Shown piece after piece: positions 15,397 to 24,385 of a stretch of DNA of 58,753 bases (positions are counted from its first letter, which is position 1; each line of letters starts with the position of its first letter). The translations under genes were made by a program, and so were the position numbers. The DNA is from Beijerinckiaceae bacterium. Its GTDB lineage: Bacteria; Pseudomonadota; Alphaproteobacteria; Rhizobiales; Beijerinckiaceae. Under the pieces are notes generated by a model that ran no database searches, had not been told where the DNA came from, and saw only the letters and a program-made list of their open reading frames with translations. Where the stretch lies: NCBI GenBank assembly GCA_019753285.1, contig JAIELD010000025.1:1-58753 (forward strand). The letters run 5' to 3'.

Positions 15397-16281
15397 ATGC
15401 TTGCATCTAAAACGGCGCGTTTCTTCGGAAAGGTCCTATCGACCCGCCCGCTCGACATGCCGGACATGATCCGTCGGCGCGCGGTGGAAGCGATCTCGGA
15501 AACGCCGAGCGGCCTGGCGACAACGCATTTCGGTGACGTGCGGTTCGACATCGACATGGACCTGCACGCCATCGCCAGGAAATATTATTTCCACACGCAT
15601 GAGATGTTCCTGGAGACGATCTTTCGTCGCTACCTGCCCGCCGGCTCGACCTTCGTCGATATTGGCGCGAACATGGGATATTGGTCGGCTTTTGCGCTGT
15701 CGCTGGTCGGCACTGCCGGCAGCGTGCATGCATTCGAGCCCGTGCCGGCATTCTTCCAATCCGTGGACCGGCTGCGCGTCCTCAATCCCGCCTACAGGCT
15801 TTTTGCGAACATGGCGGCGTGCGGAAGCGGGCCGGGCACGCTGCCCATGGCAGTGGTGCGGCCATCTGCGGACAATTACAACAATTTCAATACAAATATC
15901 GGCTCGAGCTCGATTTTGCCGGGTTTCCTCGACCACGAGAAGACACTGACGGAAACGATCGATGTCGAGGTCACTACGTTCGATTCCTATGCTGCGGCGC
16001 GCGGTCTCGACCTCGACGCTATCGGTCTTATCAAGATCGACGTAGAGGGTTACGAATCCTACTGTTTCGAAGGCATGAACGCCCTGCTCACCAAGCCCGG
16101 CCGCAAGGTGCCGCTGCTCTGCGAGGTGCTGACCGACCCGGCCCGCCACCCGAAGCTGAATGGCCCGGCGATCGTCGGCTTGCTGCAAAGGTTTGGCTAT
16201 CGCTGCCTCGATGCGACCACGCTAAAGCCGATCGACGTCGGCTCCATGAAATTCGAGGAAAACATTCTCTGCGTCGAATAG
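15397..16281 (+). CDS. FkbM-family SAM-dependent methyltransferase
   Basis: 294 residues from ATG 15397 (MLASKTARFFGK). In-frame starts at 15331 or 15301 would lengthen it. The SAM site is visible as TFVDIGANMGYWSAFAL followed by the acidic strand end HAFEPVPAFFQ. The FkbM hallmark LDAIGLIKIDVEGYESYCFEGM is present. Family members O-methylate polyketides or sugars and many sit in surface-polysaccharide loci. No sugar genes flank it here, so the substrate is unknown. Confidence 0.85.
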   Translation: MLASKTARFFGKVLSTRPLDMPDMIRRRAVEAISETPSGLATTHFGDVRFDIDMDLHAIARKYYFHTHEMFLETIFRRYLPAGSTFVDIGANMGYWSAFALSLVGTAGSVHAFEPVPAFFQSVDRLRVLNPAYRLFANMAACGSGPGTLPMAVVRPSADNYNNFNTNIGSSSILPGFLDHEKTLTETIDVEVTTFDSYAAARGLDLDAIGLIKIDVEGYESYCFEGMNALLTKPGRKVPLLCEVLTDPARHPKLNGPAIVGLLQRFGYRCLDATTLKPIDVGSMKFEENILCVE

Positions 16282-16403
16282 ACAGCCCGAAATCTGCGCC
16301 GATAGCGGCCTTTGATCCGATCATGCGACAAGGCCGACCGAAAGCCTTGCGCACGGCATAGCGTACCCCATCTAGGGTCGGGGCAACAAAAGGAAGCCGC
16401 GCA

Positions 16404-16685
16404 ATGGTCAAAGCAGTTTGGAACGATGTGGTGATCGCCGAGTCGAACGATACGGTGGTTGTCGAAGGCAATCACTATTTTCCGAAATCGAGTGTCAGAA
16501 GCGATCTGCTGAAGCCGAGCAGCAAGACGACCGTGTGCGGCTGGAAAGGCACGGCCAACTACTATTCGGTCCTCGCGGACGGCAAGGAAAACACCGACGC
16601 CGCCTGGTATTATGCGGAGCCGAAGCAAGCGGCCGCGCAGATCAAGGACCAGATCGCTTTCTGGAAGGGTGTCACGGTCAGCTGA
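16404..16685 (+). CDS. DUF427 domain protein
   Basis: 93 residues. It is the complete small beta-rich DUF427 domain: VWNDVVIAESNDTVVVEGNHYFP, the conserved TVCGWKGTANYYSV core (Cys-x-Trp-Lys-Gly-x-Ala-x-Tyr) and AAWYYAEPKQAAAQIKDQIAFW. The function of the family is not established. ATG 16404 is the start. It stands alone between the methyltransferase and a small membrane protein. Confidence 0.9.
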   Translation: MVKAVWNDVVIAESNDTVVVEGNHYFPKSSVRSDLLKPSSKTTVCGWKGTANYYSVLADGKENTDAAWYYAEPKQAAAQIKDQIAFWKGVTVS

Positions 16686-16755
16686 ACGGATTGGTTACCG
16701 GACCTTAACCAAAATCGCTCACATTGGAACGAGCGTTTCAGGAAAGGTCGACACG

Positions 16756-17097
16756 ATGCCGTTCTTCAACATCTTCACAAGCGGCGAGCGCAGCTTTGCT
16801 CGTGACTTCGTGAAGGCCGGTTTCCTGATCGTCTTCATAGCGACGATTGGCGCCAATGTCCTGGCGCACGCGCTCGGTGCGATCGAGACGCCTGATGTAA
16901 ACATCGGCGTCGTCGCAGCGAACACGGCCGGCACGAGCCGGACCTATGTCGAAGTGCGGTCGGTCCTCAACGACGATGCAGCACCGACGAGGCTCGACAC
17001 CACGCAGCGCTCCGTTCTTGACGATGATAATCTGGTGACCGGCACGGCACGCTCGAAGCTCGGCCGCGTCCATCTCGATCCCTGCAAGGCGCAGTGA
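16756..17097 (+). CDS. Hypothetical single-pass membrane or secreted protein
   Basis: 113 residues from ATG 16756, preceded by GGAAAGG. One hydrophobic helix (AGFLIVFIATIGANVLAHALG, residues 22-42) follows an amphipathic start MPFFNIFTSGERSF. The rest is polar and Asp/Thr/Arg-rich with a single Cys near the end (LDPCKAQ). I do not recognise the family. Codon use matches the host. Confidence 0.55.
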   Translation: MPFFNIFTSGERSFARDFVKAGFLIVFIATIGANVLAHALGAIETPDVNIGVVAANTAGTSRTYVEVRSVLNDDAAPTRLDTTQRSVLDDDNLVTGTARSKLGRVHLDPCKAQ

Positions 17098-17159
17098 GCG
17101 CTCGCTCACCATCGATCGCTTAGGGCTTCGTTAGACCCTGCTCCTGCGAAGCGTTGTCC

Positions 17160-17687
17160 ATGTATGCGCAGCGAATTATGATCATAGGGCCGAGCGGTGC
17201 CGGCAAATCCACGCTTGCGCGCAAAATCGGCACGGAGCTCAGCCTGCCTGTCATCCACCTCGATGCGCTGAACTGGGGTCCAGACTGGACCCAGCGAGAG
17301 GCAGCCTCGTTTCGGCAAAGCGTCGCCGAGCAGGCCGCTGGTGAGGCCTGGGTCATGGATGGCAACTATGCAGAGACTTTGGACCTGAGGCTGCCACGGG
17401 TGCAGGCCGTGATCTGGCTCGATCTGCCGCGACGGGTCTATTTCCCACGAGCGCTCTGGCGATCCCTCACCGGCATAGGGCGCTTCCGACCGGATGTCGG
17501 CAACAAGGAGCGGTTCGAGCTTGCGTTCTTCAGAGATTGGGTCTGGACCTATCCGGAGCGGCGGCTTCGACATCGCCAACTGATGGAGAGGCTTCCGACC
17601 GGCGTGCAGCCGATCATATTGACCTCGACAAGCGAGGTGCGGCGCTTCATCGACGCGTTGCCGCAATCGTTGGGCTGCGCCGGTTGA
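17160..17687 (+). CDS. P-loop kinase, adenylate-kinase / topology-modulation (FlaR)-like
   Basis: 175 residues from ATG 17160. Walker A is GPSGAGKST (residues 10-18). The HLDALNWGPDW, WVMDGNYAETLDLRLPRVQAVIWLDLPR and ERFELAFFRDWVWTYPERR segments are those of the small P-loop proteins annotated as topology modulation protein or adenylate kinase-like. It probably phosphorylates a nucleotide or small molecule; the substrate is unknown. Confidence 0.8.
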   Translation: MYAQRIMIIGPSGAGKSTLARKIGTELSLPVIHLDALNWGPDWTQREAASFRQSVAEQAAGEAWVMDGNYAETLDLRLPRVQAVIWLDLPRRVYFPRALWRSLTGIGRFRPDVGNKERFELAFFRDWVWTYPERRLRHRQLMERLPTGVQPIILTSTSEVRRFIDALPQSLGCAG

Positions 17688-17833
17688 AAGGCGGAGTTTA
17701 TCGACGAGACAGAAATAAATTGCTTTTTTTGCTGATTTTTGCGACATGCTCGATCTCGACTTGATGCGGACGTTCCAGCGTCGTCGAAACCTTGCATGTA
17801 CGGCGGGCCAGCGGTCCGCGAAAACGGACCTGA

Positions 17834-19399
17834 ATGACCTTTGAAGAACTGGGCCTTGGCGCCCGAGTAACGGCTGCCGTGACGGCCGCCGGCTATACCA
17901 CACCGACACCCATCCAGGCTCAGGCCATTCCGGAGGTGTTGAAACGCCGGGACGTGCTCGGCATAGCCCAGACCGGAACGGGCAAGACGGCCGCCTTCAC
18001 GCTGCCGATGCTCTCGATCCTCGAACAAGGCCGCGCGCGGGCCCGCATGCCGCGCACGCTGATTCTCGAACCGACGCGCGAACTCGCGATGCAGGTCGAG
18101 GAGAAGTTCAAGGAATATGGCGCGAACCAGAAGCTGACTGTCGCGCTGCTGATCGGCGGCGTCTCCTTTGCCGAACAGGATCTCAAGATCACGCGCGGCG
18201 TCGACGTTCTCATCGCAACACCCGGTCGCCTGCTCGACCATGTCGAACGCGGCAAGCTGCTGCTCAGCGGCATCGACGTGCTGGTGATCGACGAAGCCGA
18301 CCGCATGCTCGACATGGGCTTCATTCCCGATATCGAGCGTATCGTGAAGCTGACGCCTTTCACGCGCCAGACGCTGTTCTTCACGGCGACCATGCCGCCG
18401 GAAATCCAGCGCATCACCGAGCAGTTCCTGACCAATCCCGTGGTGATCAAGGTCGATCGGACCTCGTCGACCGCCTCGACGATCACCCAGCGCCTCGTCG
18501 CCTCCGGCCGCAAGGATTTCGAAAAGCGCGAGGTTCTGCGCAAGCTGATCCGCGAGGCGACCGACCTCAAGAACGGCATCATCTTCTGCAACCGCAAGAT
18601 CGACGTCGCCAGCCTGCACCGCTCGCTGATGCGGCATGATTTCTCGGTCGCCTCCCTGCATGGCGACATGGACCAGAGCGCCCGCATGGCGGCGCTAGAT
18701 GCGTTCCGGAAGAACAAGATCACGCTGATGGTGGCGTCCGACGTCGCCGCTCGCGGACTCGATATTCCCGATGTCAGCCATGTCTTCAACTTCGACATCC
18801 CGATCCATGCGGAGGATTATGTCCACCGCATCGGCCGCACGGGTCGCGCCGGACGCGCCGGCACGGCCTACACGATCGTCGACAAGAGCGACCAGAAATA
18901 CCTCGATGCGATCGAAAAGCTGATCGACAACAAGATCGAATGGCTCGGCCCGAACCTCGACGACTTCGTTTCGCCGGAGAGCGACGATGACGGCCATGAG
19001 CGCTCCGGCGGTCGCGGCGGGAACCGGGGCCGCGAGCACAGCTCCTCATCGCGCGGCCGGGAAAGGCCTGAGCGTACCGCCCGCGAAGGCCGGCCGGCTC
19101 GCGAGGCAAAGCCATCGCGCGAAACGACGGCGGACGAGACACGACCAGCCCGCGTCGAGCGCCCGCGAGGCGGCCCGGAGGCCGATGCTGCGGCGCCGCG
19201 CGCGCCCAGAGCGCGTGATGAACTGCAGCGTCACGACCGCACTCGCCAGGAACGCCCGGCCGATGATCGCCCCGGCTACCCACGCACCGAGCGGCCTCGC
19301 CGGCCGGAGCGCGAGGATGACGGGCCTATGGTGGTCGGTTTTGGCGATCAGTTGCCGGGTTTTCTCTCTCGGCCGGTGCCTGTCAAGAAGCGGGCCTGA
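17834..19399 (+). CDS. DEAD-box ATP-dependent RNA helicase (RhlE type) with basic disordered tail
   Basis: 521 residues. All helicase motifs are present: Q motif TPIQAQAIPE, Walker A AQTGTGKTAAF, PTRELAMQVEE, VIDEADRMLDMGF (DEAD), FTATMP (SAT) and HRIGRTGRAGR (motif VI). Residues ~390-505 are a low-complexity Arg/Glu/Gly tail (RGGNRGREHSSSSRGRERPE) expected to bind RNA and possibly drive condensation. It unwinds short RNA duplexes in ribosome assembly or mRNA decay, typically under cold. Its 3' end overlaps the convergent ceramidase-like gene by 17 bp. A cold-shock protein gene is 840 bp downstream. Confidence 0.93.
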   Translation: MTFEELGLGARVTAAVTAAGYTTPTPIQAQAIPEVLKRRDVLGIAQTGTGKTAAFTLPMLSILEQGRARARMPRTLILEPTRELAMQVEEKFKEYGANQKLTVALLIGGVSFAEQDLKITRGVDVLIATPGRLLDHVERGKLLLSGIDVLVIDEADRMLDMGFIPDIERIVKLTPFTRQTLFFTATMPPEIQRITEQFLTNPVVIKVDRTSSTASTITQRLVASGRKDFEKREVLRKLIREATDLKNGIIFCNRKIDVASLHRSLMRHDFSVASLHGDMDQSARMAALDAFRKNKITLMVASDVAARGLDIPDVSHVFNFDIPIHAEDYVHRIGRTGRAGRAGTAYTIVDKSDQKYLDAIEKLIDNKIEWLGPNLDDFVSPESDDDGHERSGGRGGNRGREHSSSSRGRERPERTAREGRPAREAKPSRETTADETRPARVERPRGGPEADAAAPRAPRARDELQRHDRTRQERPADDRPGYPRTERPRRPEREDDGPMVVGFGDQLPGFLSRPVPVKKRA

Positions 19400-20039
19400 T
19401 CCGCACGCTGCGCTGACCCTGGCCGATCGCCGCCAACAGCAGCACCAGCAGCAATCCGCCATTGAGGCAGTGCCACACGAAATGAAGGCCGAGTGGCCAG
19501 CGCGGGCAGAGCGGCTGGTCGAGCGTGCGCATGGCAAGCGACACCGTGAACAGTGCAGCACCTGAAAGCAGCGAGCGCGCTGCGACGCGATCGCGCCGCA
19601 GCAGGAATAGACCAAGGCCGAGAAGCGCGAGGAGCGCCGGCACATAAGCGAGGCCACCGGCCAAGGCGCCGCGTGGCGCGAGCAACGGCACCCCCGCCCC
19701 GACAGCCAGAAAGCCGATCAGGCCCGCAATCGTCAGAGGCGCGGACAGGCCGACGAACCGGTGCAGGACGAGCGCGAAATAACCAATGATAAAAAGCTGG
19801 ATCGGCACGACATCGAGCAACACGGTTAGCGAGCCCGGCACCGTATGAAACAGAAAGCTGCCGAGACCGATCAAGGCAACGAGTGCGATCAGCGCAGCGA
19901 TTGCACCATCGTCCGGCGTCCGCCGCCGCCACACCAGAAATGCGACGAGGGCCGCGAGGAGAAACGCGACATTGGAGGCAGCATTCAGCGGCTCGCCCCA
20001 GAATGCATCACCCGACCGCTCGCAATAGGCGGAAGTCAT
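19383..20039 (-). CDS. Ceramidase-domain integral membrane hydrolase
   Basis: 218 residues from ATG 20039 (MTSAYCERSGDAFWGEPLNAASN). The CREST/alkaline-ceramidase pattern is visible: YCER..DAFWGEPLNAASNVAFL at the start, a Ser/His segment GLGSFLFHTVPGSLTVLLDVVPIQLF, and the final His pair LGLHFVWHCLNGG, with about seven hydrophobic segments. Related enzymes cleave ceramides or are membrane hydrolases of uncertain substrate. A TTG start at 20096 would add 19 residues. Upstream lies an unusual 15-bp tandem repeat (20086-20158). Confidence 0.82.
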   Translation of the reverse strand: MTSAYCERSGDAFWGEPLNAASNVAFLLAALVAFLVWRRRTPDDGAIAALIALVALIGLGSFLFHTVPGSLTVLLDVVPIQLFIIGYFALVLHRFVGLSAPLTIAGLIGFLAVGAGVPLLAPRGALAGGLAYVPALLALLGLGLFLLRRDRVAARSLLSGAALFTVSLAMRTLDQPLCPRWPLGLHFVWHCLNGGLLLVLLLAAIGQGQRSVRIRPAS

Positions 20040-20085
20040 CGTCGAATCCGGACAATCGCGACCATCAGAAACATCGAAATGACAA

Positions 20086-20158
20086 AGCCATTCCAAGCAT
20101 GGCCATTCGAGACACGGCCATTCAAGACGCGGCCATTCAAGACACGGCCATCAAAGCG
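20086..20158. repeat. 15-bp tandem repeat upstream of the ceramidase gene
   Basis: Units at 20101-20115, 20116-20130 and 20131-20145 (consensus GGCCATTCAAGACAC), with diverged partial units on either side. Read on the minus strand each unit is ATG GCC GTG TCT TGA or a variant, i.e. a minimal four-codon ORF ending where the next unit begins. It lies between the cold-shock terminator and the ceramidase start. Confidence 0.8.
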
Positions 20159-20165
20159 AAGCCAT

Positions 20166-20203
20166 AAAAAAAAAACCGCTCAGCCTTTCGGATGAGCGGT
20201 TTT
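20166..20203 (-). terminator. Rho-independent terminator of the cold-shock gene
   Basis: On the minus strand AAAACCGCTCA / TGAGCGGTTTT form an 11-bp stem around a 10-nt loop, followed by a run of about nine T (the A run at 20166-20175 on the plus strand). It lies about 36 bp after the cspA-like stop. Confidence 0.9.
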
Positions 20204-20238
20204 CTAAAACGATTGTCCTGATGGACGAATCGAAATTG

Positions 20239-20448
20239 TCAGGCGGCCTGGAGATTTCCAGCCGACTGCTTGCCCGAACGCTTATCGGTCTCGAGCTCGT
20301 AGGAGATCTTCTGGCCTTCGTTCAGGCCGCGCATTCCGGCGCGCTCGACGGCCGACACATGGACGAAAACGTCCTTGCCGCCATCATCAGGCTGAATGAA
20401 GCCGTAGCCTTTTTGATCGTTGTACCACTTTACGGTTCCGGTAGACAT
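20239..20448 (-). CDS. CspA-family cold-shock protein
   Basis: 69 residues, a single cold-shock domain. RNP1 (KGYGFIQP) and RNP2 (VFVHVSA) single-strand nucleic-acid binding motifs are intact, after the usual start MSTGTVKWYNDQ. It acts as an RNA chaperone. A strong terminator follows. The 170 bp upstream (20449-20618) carry no gene and probably include a long 5' untranslated leader, common for cold-shock mRNAs. Confidence 0.96.
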   Translation of the reverse strand: MSTGTVKWYNDQKGYGFIQPDDGGKDVFVHVSAVERAGMRGLNEGQKISYELETDKRSGKQSAGNLQAA

Positions 20449-20618
20449 GGGGGTTGTCCTTTCAAAGACAGAGGCAAATTACAGGATCGGTGGTTTGATA
20501 ACCTGTCAGTCCAGTCGATTTTTGGAGAGAGAAACTGGAACGTATGCCTGTCAGTGATAGCAAGCAGCCCAATGGTCCGGCCAAATGTCGAGCTTCTCTC
20601 TTAGATGAACGACCGCGA

Positions 20619-21713
20619 TTAGGCAAGTTGGATTGGCTCACGATCTAAATCCGAACGGCCTTCCGCATGCGTGGCCGTTTTCATCGGCCGCATCACCGGT
20701 TCTCCTCTCGTCTTGCGCCGGCGTAGAAGGCGCGTCACGAGTTCGGAGAACCCTGACATCTGCGCCTCGAACTCGATCATCGTCACGTGATCGCCATCGA
20801 GAAACCGCGGCAGCATCTGCAAATCCACGCCCTTGAAGGCAAGACCGGTCATCGTGGTTGTGGAGCTGCCGATGCCTATTGCATCGAGCACCTCCGCGAC
20901 GTCCGCAGAACTCACGCCGGAGGGATAGCAGAAATGATTGAATGATGCAGGATCAGCGTTGAGAAGCGCCGCCAGGTGTTGCCGGTTGAGGGCGATTTCC
21001 TCCGTGACGACGCCGGCGCTGAGATCGCCGAGATTGTGGTTATGAGTATGAAGTTCGATGCTGACGCCATAACGTTGCGCATCGCGGAGTTCGCTTGCAG
21101 ACATGTAATCGAATGCGCGTCGTTGGATATAGTCCTCGGGGTCGATGCCGACCGCACGGCAGAACGCTTTGGCCGATTCCAGCCTGTCCCTGATCGGACG
21201 CGAGACATCGGTCGCATCGCGGTAAAGCGCCTCTTCGCTCTCTCCGATTCGCTCCATCGGCGTGAGCTTGCGGCAATAGCTCGCCATGACATGCGCGATC
21301 GGACAGCCGACGAGGACATGCTTCGTATCGCAGTAGAGCGTCGCAGGCATGCTGCGTTCGAGCAGCGCCGGCATCATCTCGGCATAGGAGCCGAACCAGC
21401 CATCATCCATCGTGATGACGACCGATGCCGGCGCAATGGCGCGTCTGCCGCTCAGTGCATCGACCGCATCATCCAATGAAATGACCGGGTACCCGAGCGC
21501 GATGAGACAATCGAGTCTTGCCTTGAACGTGGCCGCGCGCATGAACATCGCATCGCCTGCAAAACCGTCATCGGCGAGCCAGATACCATGATAGGCGAGG
21601 ATCCGGATTCCCGACCCGGTCGCGAGGCGAACGAGGCTGAACAGGCCAAAGGTTTTCGCGACATAGAGGCAGGCGATCTTCAGCCTTTTCCGAGCGGAGC
21701 GCGGCTGATGCAT
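20619..21713 (-). CDS. Polysaccharide deacetylase (NodB homology) family protein
   Basis: 364 residues. NodB-type catalytic motifs: LAYHGIW early, VVITMDDGWFGSYAEMMPAL with the metal/catalytic Asp pair, a His motif ELHTHNHNLGD, and a later FCYPSG strand (R/Y-x-P-x-G type). Such enzymes remove N- or O-acetyl groups from surface sugars. No signal peptide is obvious. A hydrophobic stretch is weak, so a cytoplasmic or membrane-face location is possible. The last ~25 residues are basic and polar. Neighbours give no pathway. Confidence 0.85.
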   Translation of the reverse strand: MHQPRSARKRLKIACLYVAKTFGLFSLVRLATGSGIRILAYHGIWLADDGFAGDAMFMRAATFKARLDCLIALGYPVISLDDAVDALSGRRAIAPASVVITMDDGWFGSYAEMMPALLERSMPATLYCDTKHVLVGCPIAHVMASYCRKLTPMERIGESEEALYRDATDVSRPIRDRLESAKAFCRAVGIDPEDYIQRRAFDYMSASELRDAQRYGVSIELHTHNHNLGDLSAGVVTEEIALNRQHLAALLNADPASFNHFCYPSGVSSADVAEVLDAIGIGSSTTTMTGLAFKGVDLQMLPRFLDGDHVTMIEFEAQMSGFSELVTRLLRRRKTRGEPVMRPMKTATHAEGRSDLDREPIQLA

Positions 21714-21882
21714 CAGCGCGCGCTATCGACCGCTCGCGAGGCCGAACCCGTGTAGGCGGAGCGTCAAACAGACGGTACTCATGACGCTCCTCAGGCAAGT
21801 CAGACGCTGGCACAGTGAATAAACGCTGATTTTAAAGAAACGGTCTTAACGCTTTGCACCACGCCGCCGCCCTTGCGACGCG

Positions 21883-22494
21883 TCAGCTCGATTCGGCGAG
21901 CGCTTGTTCGATGGCTGCGGTCACCGAACGATCCATCGGCCCCGTGGTCGTGCCGAAGGTGGCGATGAGCGCGCCATCCTTGCCGATGAGATACTTGAAG
22001 AAGTTCCAGCGCGGGCCCTCAGAGGGGCGCTGTTTGGCAGCCCACTTGTAAAACGGGTGGGCGTTCTCGCCCTTCACCGCCAGTTTCGCAGTCATCGGGA
22101 AGGTCACGCCATACTCGCTCGAGCAGAACTGCGCAATCTCTTCACCACTGCCCGGCTCCTGATTGAAATCGTTCGACGGCACGCCGATGATGACGAAGCC
22201 GCGGGACTGGTATTTCGAATACAGCGCCTGAAGATCTTTGAACTGGTTGGTGAAGCCGCAGAACGAAGCGGTGTTCACGATCATCACGACCTTTCCGGCA
22301 TAGTCGTTGAGGGCGATCGTGCCGCCCTTCAACCCTGGAAACGAGAACAAATGCGCGCTGCCGGCGCTGGCGTTGACGGCGGGAATCTTGCGCGCCTGCA
22401 CCTGTGCCCGGCCAGGCAGCATGCTGCGCAGGACCGCGATCGTCGCGACGAGCGCGCCTGTGAATACGAAAACGATCTTCCTGCGGTTGAACAT
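21883..22494 (-). CDS. Glutathione peroxidase family protein, exported or membrane-anchored
   Basis: 203 residues from ATG 22494 (MFNRRKIVFVFTGALVATIAVL), giving an N-terminal signal anchor. The peroxidase core is intact: NTASFCGFTNQ with peroxidatic C79, then GVPSNDFNQEPGS (Asn/Gln of the catalytic tetrad region) and WNFFKYLIGKDG (Trp-Asn). It reduces hydroperoxides using thioredoxin or glutathione, here probably on the periplasmic side. It is divergent from the exonuclease III gene with about 135 bp between, so both could respond to oxidative stress. Confidence 0.9.
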   Translation of the reverse strand: MFNRRKIVFVFTGALVATIAVLRSMLPGRAQVQARKIPAVNASAGSAHLFSFPGLKGGTIALNDYAGKVVMIVNTASFCGFTNQFKDLQALYSKYQSRGFVIIGVPSNDFNQEPGSGEEIAQFCSSEYGVTFPMTAKLAVKGENAHPFYKWAAKQRPSEGPRWNFFKYLIGKDGALIATFGTTTGPMDRSVTAAIEQALAESS

Positions 22495-22630
22495 TGAACT
22501 TGTCCTGGGAAATGCTGAGGTTCGATATCGAAACATACTCATGAGAAGCAGTCGCGGATTACCGCCGTCGGCGGGTTTGCTCCTGCTCGGTTCTGTGGAA
22601 TATACGCGCTTCAACGAGAAAGTTTCAATT

Positions 22631-23431
22631 TTGATCCGCATCGCCACCTGGAACGTCAATTCGATCCGTCAGCGCGCCGGGCACATCGTCGACTGGCTGA
22701 GGGAAACACAGCCCGACATCGTTGCACTGCAGGAGTTGAAATGCGTCGATGAAGCGTTTCCGGGTGAGGAGATCGAGGCTCTCGGCTACAACATCGCGGT
22801 CCACGGTCAGAAAGGCTTCAACGGCGTCGCCCTGTTATCGAAATATCCGCTCGACGAGGTGAGGCGCGGGCTGCCTGAATCACCTGCGGACGGGGAGGAG
22901 CCGGACCTGCAGTCACGCTACATCGAGGCGGTCATTTCCCTCGAAAGCGGCGTCATCCGCGTCGCCTCGATCTATCTTCCCAACGGCAACCCGGTCGATA
23001 CGCCAAAATATCCCTACAAGATCGCCTGGATGGACCGACTCATTGCCCATGCGAGGAACCTGCTGGCGCTGGAGGAGCCACTGATCCTCGCAGGCGACTA
23101 CAACGTCATCCCCGAACCACGCGATTGCTACGACCCGAAGGTCTGGGCGAATGACGCGCTCTTTCTCCCGCAGACACGGGCAAAATTCCGCGAATTGTTG
23201 GCGCTCGGGCTGACTGAGGCGTTCCGCGCCACCAATGACGAGGATGGGCAGTATACGTTCTGGGACTATCAGGCCGGCGCGTGGTCGCGCAATCTAGGCC
23301 TGCGGATCGATCACCTGCTGCTGTCGCCGGAGGCCGCAGACCGGCTCGTCAGCGTGACGATCGACAAGATGGAGCGCGAGCGCGAAAAACCATCGGACCA
23401 TGTGCCGGTGAGGCTCGATCTCAGAGGTTGA
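22631..23431 (+). CDS. xth: Exodeoxyribonuclease III (AP endonuclease)
   Basis: 266 residues if translation starts at TTG 22631 (LIRIATWNVNSIRQRAGHI), with GAGAAAG a suitable distance upstream. An in-frame ATG at 22541 would add 30 residues with no family likeness. EEP-fold landmarks: IATWNVNS, LQELKCVDEAFP, GFNGVALLSK, ILAGDYNVIPEPRDCYDP, YTFWDYQAGAWSRNLGLRIDHLLLSP and SDHVPV. It repairs abasic sites and 3' blocks in DNA. It ends 3 bp before the convergent ExoR-like gene. Confidence 0.93.
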   Translation: MIRIATWNVNSIRQRAGHIVDWLRETQPDIVALQELKCVDEAFPGEEIEALGYNIAVHGQKGFNGVALLSKYPLDEVRRGLPESPADGEEPDLQSRYIEAVISLESGVIRVASIYLPNGNPVDTPKYPYKIAWMDRLIAHARNLLALEEPLILAGDYNVIPEPRDCYDPKVWANDALFLPQTRAKFRELLALGLTEAFRATNDEDGQYTFWDYQAGAWSRNLGLRIDHLLLSPEAADRLVSVTIDKMEREREKPSDHVPVRLDLRG

Positions 23432-23434
23432 GCG

Positions 23435-24385
23435 CTACTTCCGACCCGCAACCTGCTGGGCGAGGAACCGTTGCGCCATCGCCTTCTGCTCGTCGGTGGC
23501 CCGCTGGAAGGCAAGATCAGCCACATTGAACACCCAGACATCACGCTTCGCGTCAGCCTTGGAGCGCGCGAGATCGAGCCACATCAACCCCTTGGGAACC
23601 TGGCGCGGCACGCCGTCGCCGCCCTCAATGAGCAGGTTTCCGAGGGTCGCCATGGCGTAGATATGCCCTTTCTCGGCGGAAAGATTGAGCCACTGCGCGG
23701 CGCGGCGGGCATCCTTCTGGCCGAGCGGCCCATCGAGATAGAGCCGGCCGAGATTATACTGGCCATCCGGGTCCGCGAAATAGGCGGCCGCGTAATGAAA
23801 CAGCTCATGCGCGCGGTTGGGGTTGGCCTTGATCGGCGTGTCGGCAATGCCCGCAAGATAATAGGTGCCGAGCGCCACGAAGGCCTTGGCGACGGCCGGC
23901 GCGAACCGCGAATCAGGGCTGATGTCGGCGTTGGAGTCAGCCATTTTCGAGAAATACTGGAAGGCGCGATAGTCGTCATGATCGACGCCGTCACCGTCGG
24001 CATACATGCGGCCGAGCTTCCACTGCGCCGCAAGGCTGCCTTCGCTCGCCGCGTATTCGAGCGCATCGGCGGCTTTCAGCTTTTCACCAGCCTTATAGTC
24101 CCGCACGCCCTGCTGAATTGCGTCTCCGATGTCATGGTAGAGCGGCGCGCTCTGGCGGCCGGGCCGGTTCGCCGGAAGCGCCGACGAGCGCTGCGGAAAC
24201 AGCGGATTGGGCGCGACGGCCGGGCCGGTGGTGATCACCGAATTGCCGGGCAGCAGCGGAGCCACGTTCTCGAATCGATCGGGGGCGACCTGCGTGCCGT
24301 CGAAGGCCCAGGCAGATGCGCCGCCGAGGGAGGCGAGCGAAGCGCCGAACAAGCCGGCGAGGACAAGTCGATTAAATGTCAGCAT
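23435..24385 (-). CDS. Exported Sel1-repeat protein, ExoR-like
   Basis: 316 residues with an N-terminal signal ([21 protein letters not shown]). After a ~70-residue linker come several Sel1/TPR-like repeats ([66 protein letters not shown]). Repeat order and spacing resemble Sinorhizobium ExoR, the periplasmic inhibitor of the ExoS/ChvI sensor system that controls exopolysaccharide and motility. The two-component genes are not here, so the role is inferred. The start overlaps the ilvD stop by 14 bp, so the two may be co-transcribed. Confidence 0.75.
   Translation of the reverse strand: MLTFNRLVLAGLFGASLASLGGASAWAFDGTQVAPDRFENVAPLLPGNSVITTGPAVAPNPLFPQRSSALPANRPGRQSAPLYHDIGDAIQQGVRDYKAGEKLKAADALEYAASEGSLAAQWKLGRMYADGDGVDHDDYRAFQYFSKMADSNADISPDSRFAPAVAKAFVALGTYYLAGIADTPIKANPNRAHELFHYAAAYFADPDGQYNLGRLYLDGPLGQKDARRAAQWLNLSAEKGHIYAMATLGNLLIEGGDGVPRQVPKGLMWLDLARSKADAKRDVWVFNVADLAFQRATDEQKAMAQRFLAQQVAGRK

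Noticed and set aside
16612..16755. Longer start for the small membrane protein
   Set aside because: The extra residues are Arg/Ser-rich read-through of the DUF427 gene end. ATG 16756 has a ribosome site and precedes a membrane helix.
20086..20158. CRISPR array
   Set aside because: Units are 15 bp head-to-tail without spacers and no cas genes are present.
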